Below, piece after piece: positions 8,600 through 16,535 of a stretch of DNA of 64,000 nt. A model generated the notes under the pieces. The model was not told the DNA's origin. It did no database searches and saw nothing but the letters and a program-made list of their open reading frames with translations. The stretch is taken from contig NZ_JQGC01000006.1 in assembly GCF_000743575.1 (NCBI RefSeq), forward strand, positions 310,001-374,000, in the 5' to 3' direction. Source of the stretch: Devosia riboflavina. Its GTDB lineage: Bacteria > Pseudomonadota > Alphaproteobacteria > Rhizobiales > Devosiaceae. Every line of letters begins with the position of its first letter. The first letter of the stretch is position 1. The position numbers were made by a program, and so were the translations under genes.

Positions 8600-9268
8600 A
8601 TGTCTGAACAACACGTGCAGCAAAGCATCATGCCCAGCCTCATCACCCGCTTTCATCTGCTGATCTTTTCCGTGACGCTGTCGATCACGGCCGTCGCGAT
8701 CCTGCGCATACCAGCCGATTTCATGTTCCCCGCCCACTGGCACGGCTCCAATGCCGACTGGCTCTGGCCACGCGACACGGCTCTGGCCATCGCGCCGTCC
8801 ATTCAGGCCGTCCTGCTGCTCACCTTCTTCGTCCTCGGCCACGCCCTGACGCGCAATCACATGGCAAAAGTCCGGCACATTCTCGATCCCGCCCTTAGCC
8901 TCTCCCTAGCCGTGCCCGCCGCCTATCAGTTCGGCCTCCTCTTCATGGGCATAGGCTCCGACCTCGACCTCATTCGCGGTCTCGGCTTCCTCTTCGCCGC
9001 AGCCCTCATCCTTCTCGGCCTCGTCTTCTTCCACGCCGAGCGCCACAGCTATGGCGGCCTGCGCATGCCTTGGCCGATCGCTTCCGATCAATCCTGGCTC
9101 CTGGTTCATCGCATCAGTGGGATTGCCGCGCTGCTTGCCGGCGCGGCTGTTGCAGCACTCTCCTGGCTCGATGCCGGCCCCGGCATTCTGGCACTGGCTT
9201 TTGCCCTGAGTCTCCTCGGCTTGCCGCTCTTTGCCGGCCTCGTGACTCTGGCCTTAAACCGCGCCTGA
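8600..9268 (+). CDS. SdpI-like/DUF1648 membrane protein
   Basis: The product is about 222 residues with six hydrophobic segments. A conserved loop (FPAHWHGSNADWLWPRD) follows the first helix, matching the corresponding loop of the second SdpI-like protein at 11200 (MPVHWGPDGTADGFLPRN), so the two are paralogues. DUF1648/SdpI proteins include the Bacillus SdpI immunity protein against the SdpC toxin. ATG 8600 is chosen, but a TTG at 8588 and ATG 8630 are possible because no start has an ideal ribosome-binding site. There is no adjacent repressor gene, unlike the second copy. The substrate or threat recognised is unknown. Confidence 0.7.
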   Translation: MSEQHVQQSIMPSLITRFHLLIFSVTLSITAVAILRIPADFMFPAHWHGSNADWLWPRDTALAIAPSIQAVLLLTFFVLGHALTRNHMAKVRHILDPALSLSLAVPAAYQFGLLFMGIGSDLDLIRGLGFLFAAALILLGLVFFHAERHSYGGLRMPWPIASDQSWLLVHRISGIAALLAGAAVAALSWLDAGPGILALAFALSLLGLPLFAGLVTLALNRA

Positions 9269-9437
9269 CAACTTCTATTCTCTCTTTCCGCAATCAGAAT
9301 GAGAAAATTCTTCTAATGCGGCGAGAAATGGAACGACATGCGCTGCGGCAAAACTGTGGCGGGCGTATGGTCTGGTCAATCTGCAGGCACAATGCTCAAG
9401 CGATGGGCAACGAACCCGCCAGCCGAAAGGTCACCTA

Positions 9438-10811
9438 ATGTCTCCCACTTCCGTAGCCGCGGCGCGCGCTCCCAAGGCGCCCAAGCCGTTTTATGCCAAT
9501 TTCGGCTTCCAGGTCCTCGCGGCCATGGTCATCGGCCTCGTTCTGGGCTTCATCGCCCGCAATATGGGCCCCGATGCAGCCGGCCAAGCCAATTGGCTGA
9601 CCCAGACCCTCGCCACGGTCGGCTCGTCCTTCGTGTCGCTGCTGCGCGCACTGGTGCCGGTACTGGTCTTCACCGCCATCGTTGCCTCTATCGCCAACCT
9701 GCGCGAACTCAACAATGCGGCCAAGCTCGTCTGGCAGACCCTTCTCTGGTTCGCCATCACCGCGCTGATTGCCGTCGTCATCGGCATCGCCCTCGGCCTG
9801 ATCATTCAGCCCGGCCTCAATACCGAAGTCGCCGCGGAAGCTGCCAAGGCGCCGTCTTCGACTGGTTCCTGGCTCGATTTCCTCAAGGGCCTGATCCCCT
9901 CCAACATTCTCGGCCTCCAGGCTTCGACCCGCGTCAGCGATAGCGGCGCCTCGACCAGCCTCAGCTTCAACGTGCTGCAGATCCTCGTGATCTCGATTGT
10001 CGTCGGCATCGCCGCCCTGCGCGTCGGCCCCGCCGCCGACCCATTCATCGCCTTCACCCGCTCGTTCCTGAAGGTCATCCACAAGGTCCTGTGGTGGGTG
10101 ATCCGCCTGACGCCCATCGGCACCATTGGCCTCCTCGGCAATGCCGTGGCCGTCTATGGCTGGGATGCGCTGGCTCAGCTCGGCTGGTACTCTGCCGCCA
10201 TCTATATCGGCCTCGCCATCGTGCTCTTCGTGGTTTACCCGGTCCTGCTCCAGGTCAATGGCCTCAACCCGATCCGCTATTTCCAGAGCGCTTGGCCGGC
10301 TATCCAGCTCGCCTTCGTGTCGCGTTCCTCCATCGGCACCCTGCCGGTCACCGAACGCATCACCGAGCAGAACCTCGGCGTGCCGCGTGAATATGCCGCC
10401 TTCGCCGTGCCGCTCGGCGCCACCACCAAGATGGACGGCTGCGCCTCGATCTATCCGGCAATCTCGGCCATCTTCGTCGCGCAGTTCTTCGGCATCTCCC
10501 TCGGCATCGAGCACTACCTGCTCATCGCCTTCGTGGCCGTCATCGGCTCGGCCGCTACGGCTGGTCTCACCGGCGCCACGGTCATGCTGACCCTGACCCT
10601 GTCCACGCTCGGCCTGCCGCTCGAAGGTGTTGGTCTGCTGCTTGCCGTCGATCCGATCCTCGACATGGGCCGCACCGCCGTCAACGTCGCCGGCCAGGCC
10701 CTGATCCCCACCATCGTCGCCAAGCGCGAAGGTATCCTCGATCAGGCCACCTACGACCGTGGCGAGAGCATCGAAGCCCTCGACGACGCCCAGGCCGTCC
10801 CGGCGCAATAA
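9438..10811 (+). CDS. Dicarboxylate/amino acid:cation symporter (DAACS family)
   Basis: The 457-residue inner-membrane transporter has the GltP/GltT/DctA fold. The reentrant-loop region is visible as a Ser-rich SRSSIGTLPVT segment (about 298-306). It is followed by the family's PLGATTKMDGCAS motif and ends in a domain with AVDPILDMGRTAVNVAGQA, where Asp and Arg/Asn residues contact substrate in glutamate and C4-dicarboxylate carriers. It probably imports glutamate, aspartate or C4-dicarboxylates with H+ or Na+. The gene is monocistronic, with a terminator 20 bases after the stop. Confidence 0.9.
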   Translation: MSPTSVAAARAPKAPKPFYANFGFQVLAAMVIGLVLGFIARNMGPDAAGQANWLTQTLATVGSSFVSLLRALVPVLVFTAIVASIANLRELNNAAKLVWQTLLWFAITALIAVVIGIALGLIIQPGLNTEVAAEAAKAPSSTGSWLDFLKGLIPSNILGLQASTRVSDSGASTSLSFNVLQILVISIVVGIAALRVGPAADPFIAFTRSFLKVIHKVLWWVIRLTPIGTIGLLGNAVAVYGWDALAQLGWYSAAIYIGLAIVLFVVYPVLLQVNGLNPIRYFQSAWPAIQLAFVSRSSIGTLPVTERITEQNLGVPREYAAFAVPLGATTKMDGCASIYPAISAIFVAQFFGISLGIEHYLLIAFVAVIGSAATAGLTGATVMLTLTLSTLGLPLEGVGLLLAVDPILDMGRTAVNVAGQALIPTIVAKREGILDQATYDRGESIEALDDAQAVPAQ

Positions 10812-10831
10812 GCGTCGCAACATGAATGTCG

Positions 10832-10864
10832 AAAGGGGGAGGCGTTGCCTCCCCCTTTTGTTTT
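10832..10864 (+). terminator. Rho-independent terminator of the symporter gene
   Basis: AAAGGGGGAGGC and GCCTCCCCCTTTT pair into a 12-bp stem with a short GTT loop followed by a T-rich run. It separates the symporter from the sdpRI-like operon. Confidence 0.93.
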
Positions 10865-10884
10865 GCAGTGCCCAATCCTTCGTC

Positions 10885-10914
10885 TTGACTCTAATTAGCA
10901 AAAACACTAATTAG
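10885..10914 (+). promoter_or_regulatory. Promoter with twin CTAATTAG operator for the sdpR-like repressor
   Basis: TTGACT (10885-10890) is followed at once by two copies of the perfect palindrome CTAATTAG, at 10891-10898 and 10907-10914, 16 bases centre to centre. The second copy sits where the -10 element should be. The gene 23 bases downstream encodes an ArsR/SdpR-type repressor, so this is a strong candidate autoregulatory operator. Confidence 0.7.
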
Positions 10915-10936
10915 AAAAACATCGAAGGAGGACGCC

Positions 10937-11203
10937 GTGGGCATCAATGCCGTCTTTGAAGCTTTGTCGCATCCGGTGCGGCGCAAGGTTTTGGCGCTGC
11001 TGAAATCGGGGCCCAAAAGCGCCGGCGAGCTGGCCGATCATTTTGAGCTCAGCCGCCCCACGCTGTCCGTTCACTTCGCCAAGTTGAAAGAGGCCGATCT
11101 GGTCGCCGTCGAGCGTCAGGGCACGAGCCTCATTTATCACCTCAACACATCGGTCCTCGAGCAGGCGCTCGCCGATGTCCTTTCGCTGCGGGAAGAAAAA
11201 TGA
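10937..11203 (+). CDS. ArsR-family repressor, SdpR-like
   Basis: The 88-residue winged-helix protein starts at GTG 10937 behind AAGGAGGA. It contains the opening ALSHPVRRKVLALLKSG and recognition segment LADHFELSRPTLSVHFAKLKEADLV typical of ArsR/SdpR regulators, without the metal-binding cysteines of ArsR or SmtB. In Bacillus, SdpR represses its own operon and is relieved when SdpI senses toxin. Here its stop codon overlaps the ATG of the SdpI-like gene, so the same signalling pair is likely. The twin palindromes just upstream are its probable site. Confidence 0.85.
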   Translation: MGINAVFEALSHPVRRKVLALLKSGPKSAGELADHFELSRPTLSVHFAKLKEADLVAVERQGTSLIYHLNTSVLEQALADVLSLREEK

Positions 11204-11862
11204 ACCAGTTGCGTCTCGTCGGTCCCTTCGCTCTCGTCTCCGCCGCCATCCTCGCTGCCGCGACCATCGCCGGCTATGTCATGGTCCCGCCCGAAACTCT
11301 GATGCCGGTCCACTGGGGACCGGATGGCACGGCCGACGGCTTTTTGCCGCGCAATCTGGCCCTCCTCATGCCACCCGTCATCCTGGCAGCGCTCTGGCTG
11401 ATCTTTGCCTTGGTGCTGAAGCGGGGAGGGGAGGTTGACCGCGCCCGCCAGGGGCTTCGCGCCGCCTTCGCCGGCATTGGCATGCTCATGGCGGTCATCC
11501 AGCTAGCCACCATCGCCATAGCCCTCGGCTATCCCGTCGATATGATCCGCGTCATAGCCTTCTGCGTGGGCCTGTTGTTCATCGGCCTCGGCAATGTCAT
11601 GCCAAAGTCCCAACCCAATAGCTATGCCGGCTTCCGCCTGCGCTGGACACTCGAAAGCCCGGCCACTTGGGTCGCCACCAACCGCTTTACCGGCACGCTC
11701 ATGATGCTCGGCGGCGTGGTCCTCGCCATCGCGGCCTTGCTCGTCGCCGAACCGCTTTGGCTCCTCGCGCTCATCGTGCTATGCACCGCCGCTCCGAGCC
11801 TTGCCGGCATTATCTACAGCTACCGCTTCGCCCAGCGCGAGAGTGAAACACGGCCGCTTTGA
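11200..11862 (+). CDS. SdpI-family membrane protein
   Basis: This 220-residue polytopic protein has the DUF1648 loop after helix 1 (MPVHWGPDGTADGFLPRN) and the SdpI motif near the middle (IGLGNVMPKSQPNSYAGFRLRWTL in two parts). Six helices are predicted. SdpI proteins confer immunity to a membrane-active toxin and signal to SdpR. No SdpC-like toxin or SdpAB genes are visible nearby, so it may detect other membrane stress or toxins from neighbours. Translationally coupled to the repressor gene by an ATGA overlap. Confidence 0.85.
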   Translation: MNQLRLVGPFALVSAAILAAATIAGYVMVPPETLMPVHWGPDGTADGFLPRNLALLMPPVILAALWLIFALVLKRGGEVDRARQGLRAAFAGIGMLMAVIQLATIAIALGYPVDMIRVIAFCVGLLFIGLGNVMPKSQPNSYAGFRLRWTLESPATWVATNRFTGTLMMLGGVVLAIAALLVAEPLWLLALIVLCTAAPSLAGIIYSYRFAQRESETRPL

Positions 11863-11912
11863 CGCCGTCTTTGCCCGCTAGGTCGGCAAGCAAACCATTG
11901 GGTAGGAACGAA

Positions 11913-12278
11913 ATGACTCGATCGCGCAACGCCTGGGACAGTCGGCGTACAGTGGTTGCCCTGGGCATGGTTTCCAATGTCATCGGGGCGCTCGCCGCAG
12001 CCGGTGCGGCGATTGCCGCCTGGCTCACCACCATGAATCATTCCGACCTGACGCAATGGGCGCTGATCCTTGCCGGCATTGGCGGCGTCTTCGTCGCCAA
12101 GGGTTCGGTCATTCTCGCGATTGCGGAAAGCCGTCCCTATGCCCCGCAGGATGGCGTGCCGGAACTGGAGCGACGCCTGAGCGCCCTCGAAAATCGCCTG
12201 TCGGCACGCAATTCGGGTGTCGTGGAGCGTATCGAACAACTCGAAGCCGAAATAGCGCGCCTCCGCGTTCGCGGCTGA
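11913..12278 (+). CDS. Small two-helix membrane protein with C-terminal coiled coil (unknown function)
   Basis: The product is about 121 residues from ATG 11913 (AGGAA upstream); an extension to 11859 overlapping the SdpI-like stop is possible. There are two transmembrane helices (roughly residues 15-40 and 50-70) and a short polar stretch, then a heptad-like C-terminus (LERRLSALENRLSARN, VVERIEQLEAEIARLR). I do not recognise the family. Its position 50 bases after the SdpI-like gene suggests co-transcription. The convergent glycosyltransferase stop is only 7 bases away. Confidence 0.6.
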   Translation: MTRSRNAWDSRRTVVALGMVSNVIGALAAAGAAIAAWLTTMNHSDLTQWALILAGIGGVFVAKGSVILAIAESRPYAPQDGVPELERRLSALENRLSARNSGVVERIEQLEAEIARLRVRG

Positions 12279-12285
12279 AAGCGCG

Positions 12286-13608
12286 CTAGACGGCCTTCTT
12301 GAGCGAAAGCTTCTTGGCCTTCGATTTCCGTGCGACCTTGGCGGCCTTGGGCACGAAATTGGTCATGACCCGCTCGATCACCTTGATCGCCTTGTCCGTG
12401 CCATCCTCGCTACGCAGCTTTTCGGCTACGAGCGTGGCATTGCGTCGGTAGGATTCGTTGCTGTTGAGGTCCGCCAGCGCCTCGGCCAGCAGCTCCGCCG
12501 TCAGCTTTCGCAGCCGGATGGGCTTGGGCCCACACCCCAATTCATAGACACGCCGCCCCCAATAGGGCTGGTCCATGGCCTGCGGCACCACAAAGCTCGG
12601 GCGCCCCAGATGCAGACCCGCCGAGGTCGTGCCGGCCCCGCCATGGTGCACCACGGCGCTCACATAGCGGAAGAGCCGGTCATGCGGCGCCTTTTCGATC
12701 GGGAAAATCGTATCGGGCAGGTCGCGCGGGTCGATGCCGCCCCAACCGCGCGCCACGACGGCACGTCCGCCCCAAAGCTCCACGGCTTCCTTGAGGATAC
12801 GTGTATTGCGCTCCGCCCCGAACGGCATCGAGCCAAACCCGATATAAACCGGTGCCTCGCCCGCCGAAAGAAACGCTTCGAACTCGGGCGTCGGCTCCCA
12901 GTGGCTGCGATCCCGCAGGTTCCAATAGCCGGTCACCAGCGCCGTGCGCGGCCAATCGCGCGGACGCGGGCTCACGGCCGTCGAATAGGCATAAAGCGTC
13001 GTCAGCGGCGAACCGTCGGTATTGGTGAAAACGCCACCCATATTCCGCGCTTCGAGCCCCATCAGCTCGCGGCGCAGCCGGTTGCGCGGCAGGTTCCAAT
13101 AGGCCTGCTGCATGGTCGCGGCGGTATAGGAGAGCTTGTTCAGCGTCGGCCCGAGATCGTCGGCCACGTAATACATTGAAAGCGGAAATTCGGTCGTCGA
13201 GTTGAGCGGCTGCAGCGCCGTCATGATCGCCGGCACCTTCAAGGCCTCGGCAATGTCGATGCCAAAGCTCGTGTTCATATTGACCACGATGGCCTCGGCA
13301 CCCTGGCACATGCGCCATGCCGCCCGCGCCGCCGTATCGACGATCTGCTGGCCTTGCCGGAGCAGGGAAGGGCCATTGATGAGCATGGACGTGCTCATCG
13401 CATTTTCGAAGCGCGATTCCTTGAGGAAGGACTGGATCGAGGGTCCCAGCGAATGAAACTCAAGCCCATAAAGGCCGACGAGGTCCTCGAACTCTTCGGT
13501 GGCGCCCAGGGCCACGGCATAGCCGCGCTCCTGCAGAGCCAGCGCAAGCCCGATATAGGGTTGGACGTCGCCTTGCGTGCCGATCGTCACCAGGGCAATG
13601 CGCTTCAA
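12286..13608 (-). CDS. UDP-glycosyltransferase (GT1, sterol/antibiotic glucosyltransferase-like)
   Basis: This is a GT1 enzyme of about 440 residues. The N-terminus LKRIALVTIGTQGDVQPYIGLALALQ is the acceptor-side Rossmann domain. The donor-side motif HHGGAGTT sits at about 318-326, with the downstream PSFVVPQAMDQPYWGRRV segment. Relatives glycosylate sterols, macrolides or other small lipophilic acceptors, but the acceptor here is unknown. I place the start at TTG 13608 (AGG eight bases upstream), since upstream codons lack family similarity. A Lys/Ala-rich tail (KAAKVARKSKAKKLSLKKAV) is unusual and could aid membrane binding. The upstream gap holds no obvious partner gene. Confidence 0.82.
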   Translation of the reverse strand: MKRIALVTIGTQGDVQPYIGLALALQERGYAVALGATEEFEDLVGLYGLEFHSLGPSIQSFLKESRFENAMSTSMLINGPSLLRQGQQIVDTAARAAWRMCQGAEAIVVNMNTSFGIDIAEALKVPAIMTALQPLNSTTEFPLSMYYVADDLGPTLNKLSYTAATMQQAYWNLPRNRLRRELMGLEARNMGGVFTNTDGSPLTTLYAYSTAVSPRPRDWPRTALVTGYWNLRDRSHWEPTPEFEAFLSAGEAPVYIGFGSMPFGAERNTRILKEAVELWGGRAVVARGWGGIDPRDLPDTIFPIEKAPHDRLFRYVSAVVHHGGAGTTSAGLHLGRPSFVVPQAMDQPYWGRRVYELGCGPKPIRLRKLTAELLAEALADLNSNESYRRNATLVAEKLRSEDGTDKAIKVIERVMTNFVPKAAKVARKSKAKKLSLKKAV

Positions 13609-14028
13609 GTGTGGAACCTCATCATACGCCGCTCTTGCCCGAAGGTTGTTCCGCTTCGAGCCATTTACAAGACCTTGCGGAGGAATTATGAACGGCCTGT
13701 CGATTGTTGCATTTCTTACAAAAACGACCTTCGAAGGGCAAGAGACATGGTGTCTCCATTCACTGTTGCATTGGTTCGAGCACGGCTCGCCGGCATGGTG
13801 ATTGCTATTGCCGCCGCCGACGCCTTCGCGGCGGCAAGCGCCCGATAGCTCTTCCCGCGTGGCCACGGCGTGGCCGGGAAGAGCCGAATAGATCGTTACG
13901 GCCCCAAAAGGGTCCTTTTAACCCCTTCAAAACCATAATTCCGCGATAATCGGCGCCGCATCATGGCGCAGCGCCCACCGCGCGTCGCGACAGTTCAGGG
14001 TCTCAAAAGAGACCTTCCGAGGAATCAA
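13609..14028. other. 420-base gap between divergent genes; two possible sORFs, no firm gene
   Basis: Nothing with clear coding character is seen. Two short frames on the + strand merit mention. A 37-codon frame at 13688-13801 has a good ribosome-binding site (GGAGG, four bases from ATG). A 33-codon frame at 13748-13849 encodes a basic then hydrophobic peptide and ends at a strong hairpin (13848-13884). Codon choice in both is unlike the flanking genes. The region also holds the promoters of the divergent glycosyltransferase and aminotransferase. Confidence 0.35.
13848..13884. promoter_or_regulatory. Large GC-rich hairpin upstream of the aminotransferase
   Basis: GCTCTTCCCG and CGGGAAGAGC form the outer stem and GGCCAC/GTGGCC the inner stem. 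It overlaps the stop codon of a 33-codon frame. It has no T-run on the + strand, so it is a weak terminator candidate; an mRNA leader structure is equally possible. Confidence 0.45.
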
Positions 14029-15252
14029 ATGAGCGAAGTTTTTCATCGCATCCGCCGCCTGCCGCCCTACGTGTTTGCCCATATCGATCCGATCAAGGCC
14101 AAGGCACGCGCCGAAGGGGTCGACATTATCGACCTCGGCATGGGCAACCCCGATATGCCGACGCCCGAGCATATCGTGGCGAAGCTCCAGGAAACGGTGA
14201 AGGACCCGCGCACCCACCGCTATTCGACCTCCCGCGGCATTCCGGGCCTGCGAAAAGCCCAGGCAAGCTATTATGGCCGCCGCTTTGGCGTGAAGCTGAA
14301 TCCCGATACCCAGGTCGTCGCGACCCTGGGTTCGAAGGAAGGCTTTGCCAATATGGCCTCGGCCATCACCGCCCCAGGTGATGTGGTGCTCGTGCCCAAT
14401 CCGACTTATCCGATCCATTCCTTCGGCTTCATCATGTCGGGCGGCGTCGTCCGCTCCATGCCGGCCGATCCGGGCGAGGATTTCATGCGCGCGCTCGATC
14501 GCGGCGTGCGCCATTCGATCCCGAAACCCATTGCCCTGGTACTGAATTACCCAGCCAATCCAACCGCTTACACCGCCGATCTCGATTTCTACACCGAGGT
14601 CGTCAAATACTGTAAGCAGCATGATATCTTCATTCTTTCCGATCTCGCCTATTCCGAGATCTATTTCGACGAGAACAACCCGCCGCCCTCCGTGCTGCAG
14701 GTTCCGGGCGCCATCGACATCACGGTGGAATTCACTTCGATGTCCAAAACCTATTCGATGCCCGGCTGGCGCGTCGGCTTCGCCGTCGGCAACGAGCGCC
14801 TGATCGCAGCCCTGGCCCGCGTAAAATCCTACCTCGACTACGGCGCCTTCACGCCGATCCAGGTCGCAGCCGTCGCCGCCCTCAATGGCTCGGACGACGT
14901 CATCGACGAAGTGCGCAAGGTCTATAAGCACCGCCGCGACGTCATGGTCGAAAGCTTCGGCCGTTCCGGCTGGGACATTCCCGTGCCGCAGGCAACCATG
15001 TTCGCCTGGGCTCCGATCCCGGCCCAGTTCGCCCATCTCGGCTCGCTCGAATTCGCAAAACTCCTCATCCAGGAAACCGGCGTCGGCGTCGCTCCGGGCG
15101 TCGGCTTCGGCGAATATGGCGACCAGTACATCCGCCTCGCCTTCGTCGAAAACGAACAGCGCATCCGTCAGGCCGCCCGCAACATCAAGAAGCTGCTCGG
15201 CGGCAAGGGCGACCAGAGCAATATCGTGCCACTGGCCTCGGCCACGAAGTAA
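14029..15252 (+). CDS. PLP-dependent aminotransferase, class I/II (LL-DAP/alanine aminotransferase-like)
   Basis: The 407-residue fold-type I aminotransferase has the cofactor lysine in SMSKTYSMPGWRVGF (K240) and the LNYPANPTAYTADLDFY segment. C-terminal substrate arginine lies in the YIRLAFVEN region. Members next to hom in Rhizobiales are often labelled LL-diaminopimelate or alanine aminotransferases; exact substrate is not decidable from sequence. ATG 14029 is chosen because GAGGAA sits just upstream and the N-terminus (SEVFHRIRRLPPY) fits the family. Order aminotransferase-hom-glpX-recJ is a familiar alphaproteobacterial arrangement, here interrupted by inserted genes. Confidence 0.9.
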   Translation: MSEVFHRIRRLPPYVFAHIDPIKAKARAEGVDIIDLGMGNPDMPTPEHIVAKLQETVKDPRTHRYSTSRGIPGLRKAQASYYGRRFGVKLNPDTQVVATLGSKEGFANMASAITAPGDVVLVPNPTYPIHSFGFIMSGGVVRSMPADPGEDFMRALDRGVRHSIPKPIALVLNYPANPTAYTADLDFYTEVVKYCKQHDIFILSDLAYSEIYFDENNPPPSVLQVPGAIDITVEFTSMSKTYSMPGWRVGFAVGNERLIAALARVKSYLDYGAFTPIQVAAVAALNGSDDVIDEVRKVYKHRRDVMVESFGRSGWDIPVPQATMFAWAPIPAQFAHLGSLEFAKLLIQETGVGVAPGVGFGEYGDQYIRLAFVENEQRIRQAARNIKKLLGGKGDQSNIVPLASATK

Positions 15253-15259
15253 TTTGCGC

Positions 15260-15288
15260 TTCGAGGGGGCGGCTTCCGCCTCCTCGAA
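15260..15288 (+). promoter_or_regulatory. 13-bp hairpin between the aminotransferase gene and rlmC
   Basis: TTCGAGGGGGCGG and CCGCCTCCTCGAA pair over 13 bp (one G-U) with a CTT loop, starting 7 bases after the stop codon. The lack of a T-run argues against simple intrinsic termination; it may be an mRNA 3'-end stabiliser. Confidence 0.55.
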
Positions 15289-15328
15289 ACTCCGGGATAA
15301 AAGCGTGGACGCAAATCTGAGCGCCGCA

Positions 15329-16459
15329 ATGCAATGCGGCTACTACGATAGAGGCGTCTGCCACTCGTGCACCTTCATGGGCACGCCCTATGACGCCCAG
15401 CTTCGCTCCAAGCAGGAGCACGCCCAAAGCCTGCTCGCCGCTTGGCCGGATGCCGTCTGGCTCCCGCCCATGGCCAACCGCCCCGAAGCCTTCCGCAACA
15501 AGGCCAAGATGGTGGTCGGCGGGACGCCCGAAGCACCCACCCTCGGCATCCTCGATGCAACCCAGCACGGCGTCGATCTCAGCGGCTGCGGCATCCTTAC
15601 CTCAGGGCTACGCGCGGCCTTCGAGCCCATCAAGACCTTCATCTCCCGCGCCCGCATCACGCCCTATGACGTTCCCGCCCGTCGCGGAGAACTCAAATAT
15701 GTCCTTCTGACCGAATCCGCCGATGGCGAACTGATGCTGCGCTTCGTACTGCGCTCCACCGAAGCCCTCACCCGCACGCAAAAGCATCTGCCAGACCTGC
15801 TGGCCGATCTCCCACAAATCACCGTCGCCACCGCCAATATCCTGCCTGAGCATAAGGCCGTCCTCGAAGGCGACGAAGAAATCATGCTCAGCGGCAGCGA
15901 AACCTTGCCCATGCGTCTCGGCGATCGCGTCCTGCACCTGCGTCCCGCCAGCTTTTTCCAGACCAACACCGAAATCGCCCGGGGCCTTTACCTCCAGGCA
16001 CAGGAGTGGGCGGACGAAGTCGGCGCCCGCTCGATCTGGGACCTTTATTGCGGGGTAGGGGGCTTCGCCCTCCATGTCGCCGCGCCCGGCCGGCGCGTCC
16101 ACGGCATTGAGCTTAGCGAGCCCGCAGTAGAATCCGCCCGCCTCAGCGCCGCCGAAGCCGGCCTCGATGACGTAACCTTTGCAGCAGGCGACGCGACCGC
16201 CCTCGTCGCCGGCGAAGCGCCCGACACCATCATCGTCAACCCGCCGCGCCGCGGCCTCGGCGACCGGCTTTGCCAGACGCTCGAAACCTCGGGCGCGGAG
16301 ACCATCATCTACTCAAGCTGCAACGCGGTCACCCTTGCCCGCGACATCGCGGCCATGCCCGCCTATGAGCCACGGTCGGTCCGCCTGTTCGACATGTTCC
16401 CCCAGACCGACCACTACGAAGTCATGGTTCTGCTGACCCGTCGCCCGACTTCAGGCTGA
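15329..16459 (+). CDS. rlmC: 23S rRNA (uracil-747-C5)-methyltransferase RlmC
   Basis: The 376-residue SAM enzyme should methylate U747 of 23S rRNA. Its start, MQCGYYDRGVCHSC, aligns in register with E. coli RlmC and supplies three iron-sulfur cysteines (3, 11, 14); the fourth is in DLSGCGIL. FRNKAKMVVGGT, RGELKYVLLTES, the SAM site WDLYCGVGGFALH, NPPRRGLG, and catalytic Cys in IIYSSCNAV all match. ATG 15329 is chosen by this register; GTG 15305 has a slightly better ribosome-binding site and would add 8 residues. RlmC proper is chiefly gammaproteobacterial, so its presence here hints at transfer or a lineage-specific gain. Confidence 0.92.
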   Translation: MQCGYYDRGVCHSCTFMGTPYDAQLRSKQEHAQSLLAAWPDAVWLPPMANRPEAFRNKAKMVVGGTPEAPTLGILDATQHGVDLSGCGILTSGLRAAFEPIKTFISRARITPYDVPARRGELKYVLLTESADGELMLRFVLRSTEALTRTQKHLPDLLADLPQITVATANILPEHKAVLEGDEEIMLSGSETLPMRLGDRVLHLRPASFFQTNTEIARGLYLQAQEWADEVGARSIWDLYCGVGGFALHVAAPGRRVHGIELSEPAVESARLSAAEAGLDDVTFAAGDATALVAGEAPDTIIVNPPRRGLGDRLCQTLETSGAETIIYSSCNAVTLARDIAAMPAYEPRSVRLFDMFPQTDHYEVMVLLTRRPTSG

Positions 16460-16480
16460 GGCAAACCACCAAATATTACA

Positions 16481-16495
16481 TGACATCAGAAATCA
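16481..16495 (+). promoter_or_regulatory. Candidate RirA/IRO box (TGA-N9-TCA)
   Basis: TGA at 16481-16483 and TCA at 16493-16495 are separated by exactly nine bases. TGA-N9-TCA is the described IRO motif recognised by RirA in Rhizobium. It lies 40 bases before a siderophore-binding-protein gene, and a second match precedes the other siderophore operon at 25717. Chance occurrence of a six-base match is not negligible. Confidence 0.5.
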
Positions 16496-16533
16496 CCTTT
16501 TGTATGGAGAAGCACTTCCACACAGAAGGTGAT
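16492..16533 (+). promoter_or_regulatory. Hairpin that pairs with the ribosome-binding site of the first siderophore-binding protein
   Basis: ATCACCTTTTGT (16492-16503) pairs over 12 bp (one G-U) with ACAGAAGGTGAT (16522-16533). The 3' arm contains AAGGTGAT, the only good ribosome-binding site for ATG 16536. The 18-base loop has a further short GGA/TCC pairing. The fold would hide the start site, suggesting translational control, or alternatively the DNA palindrome is a protein site. Confidence 0.6.
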
Positions 16534-16535
16534 CT

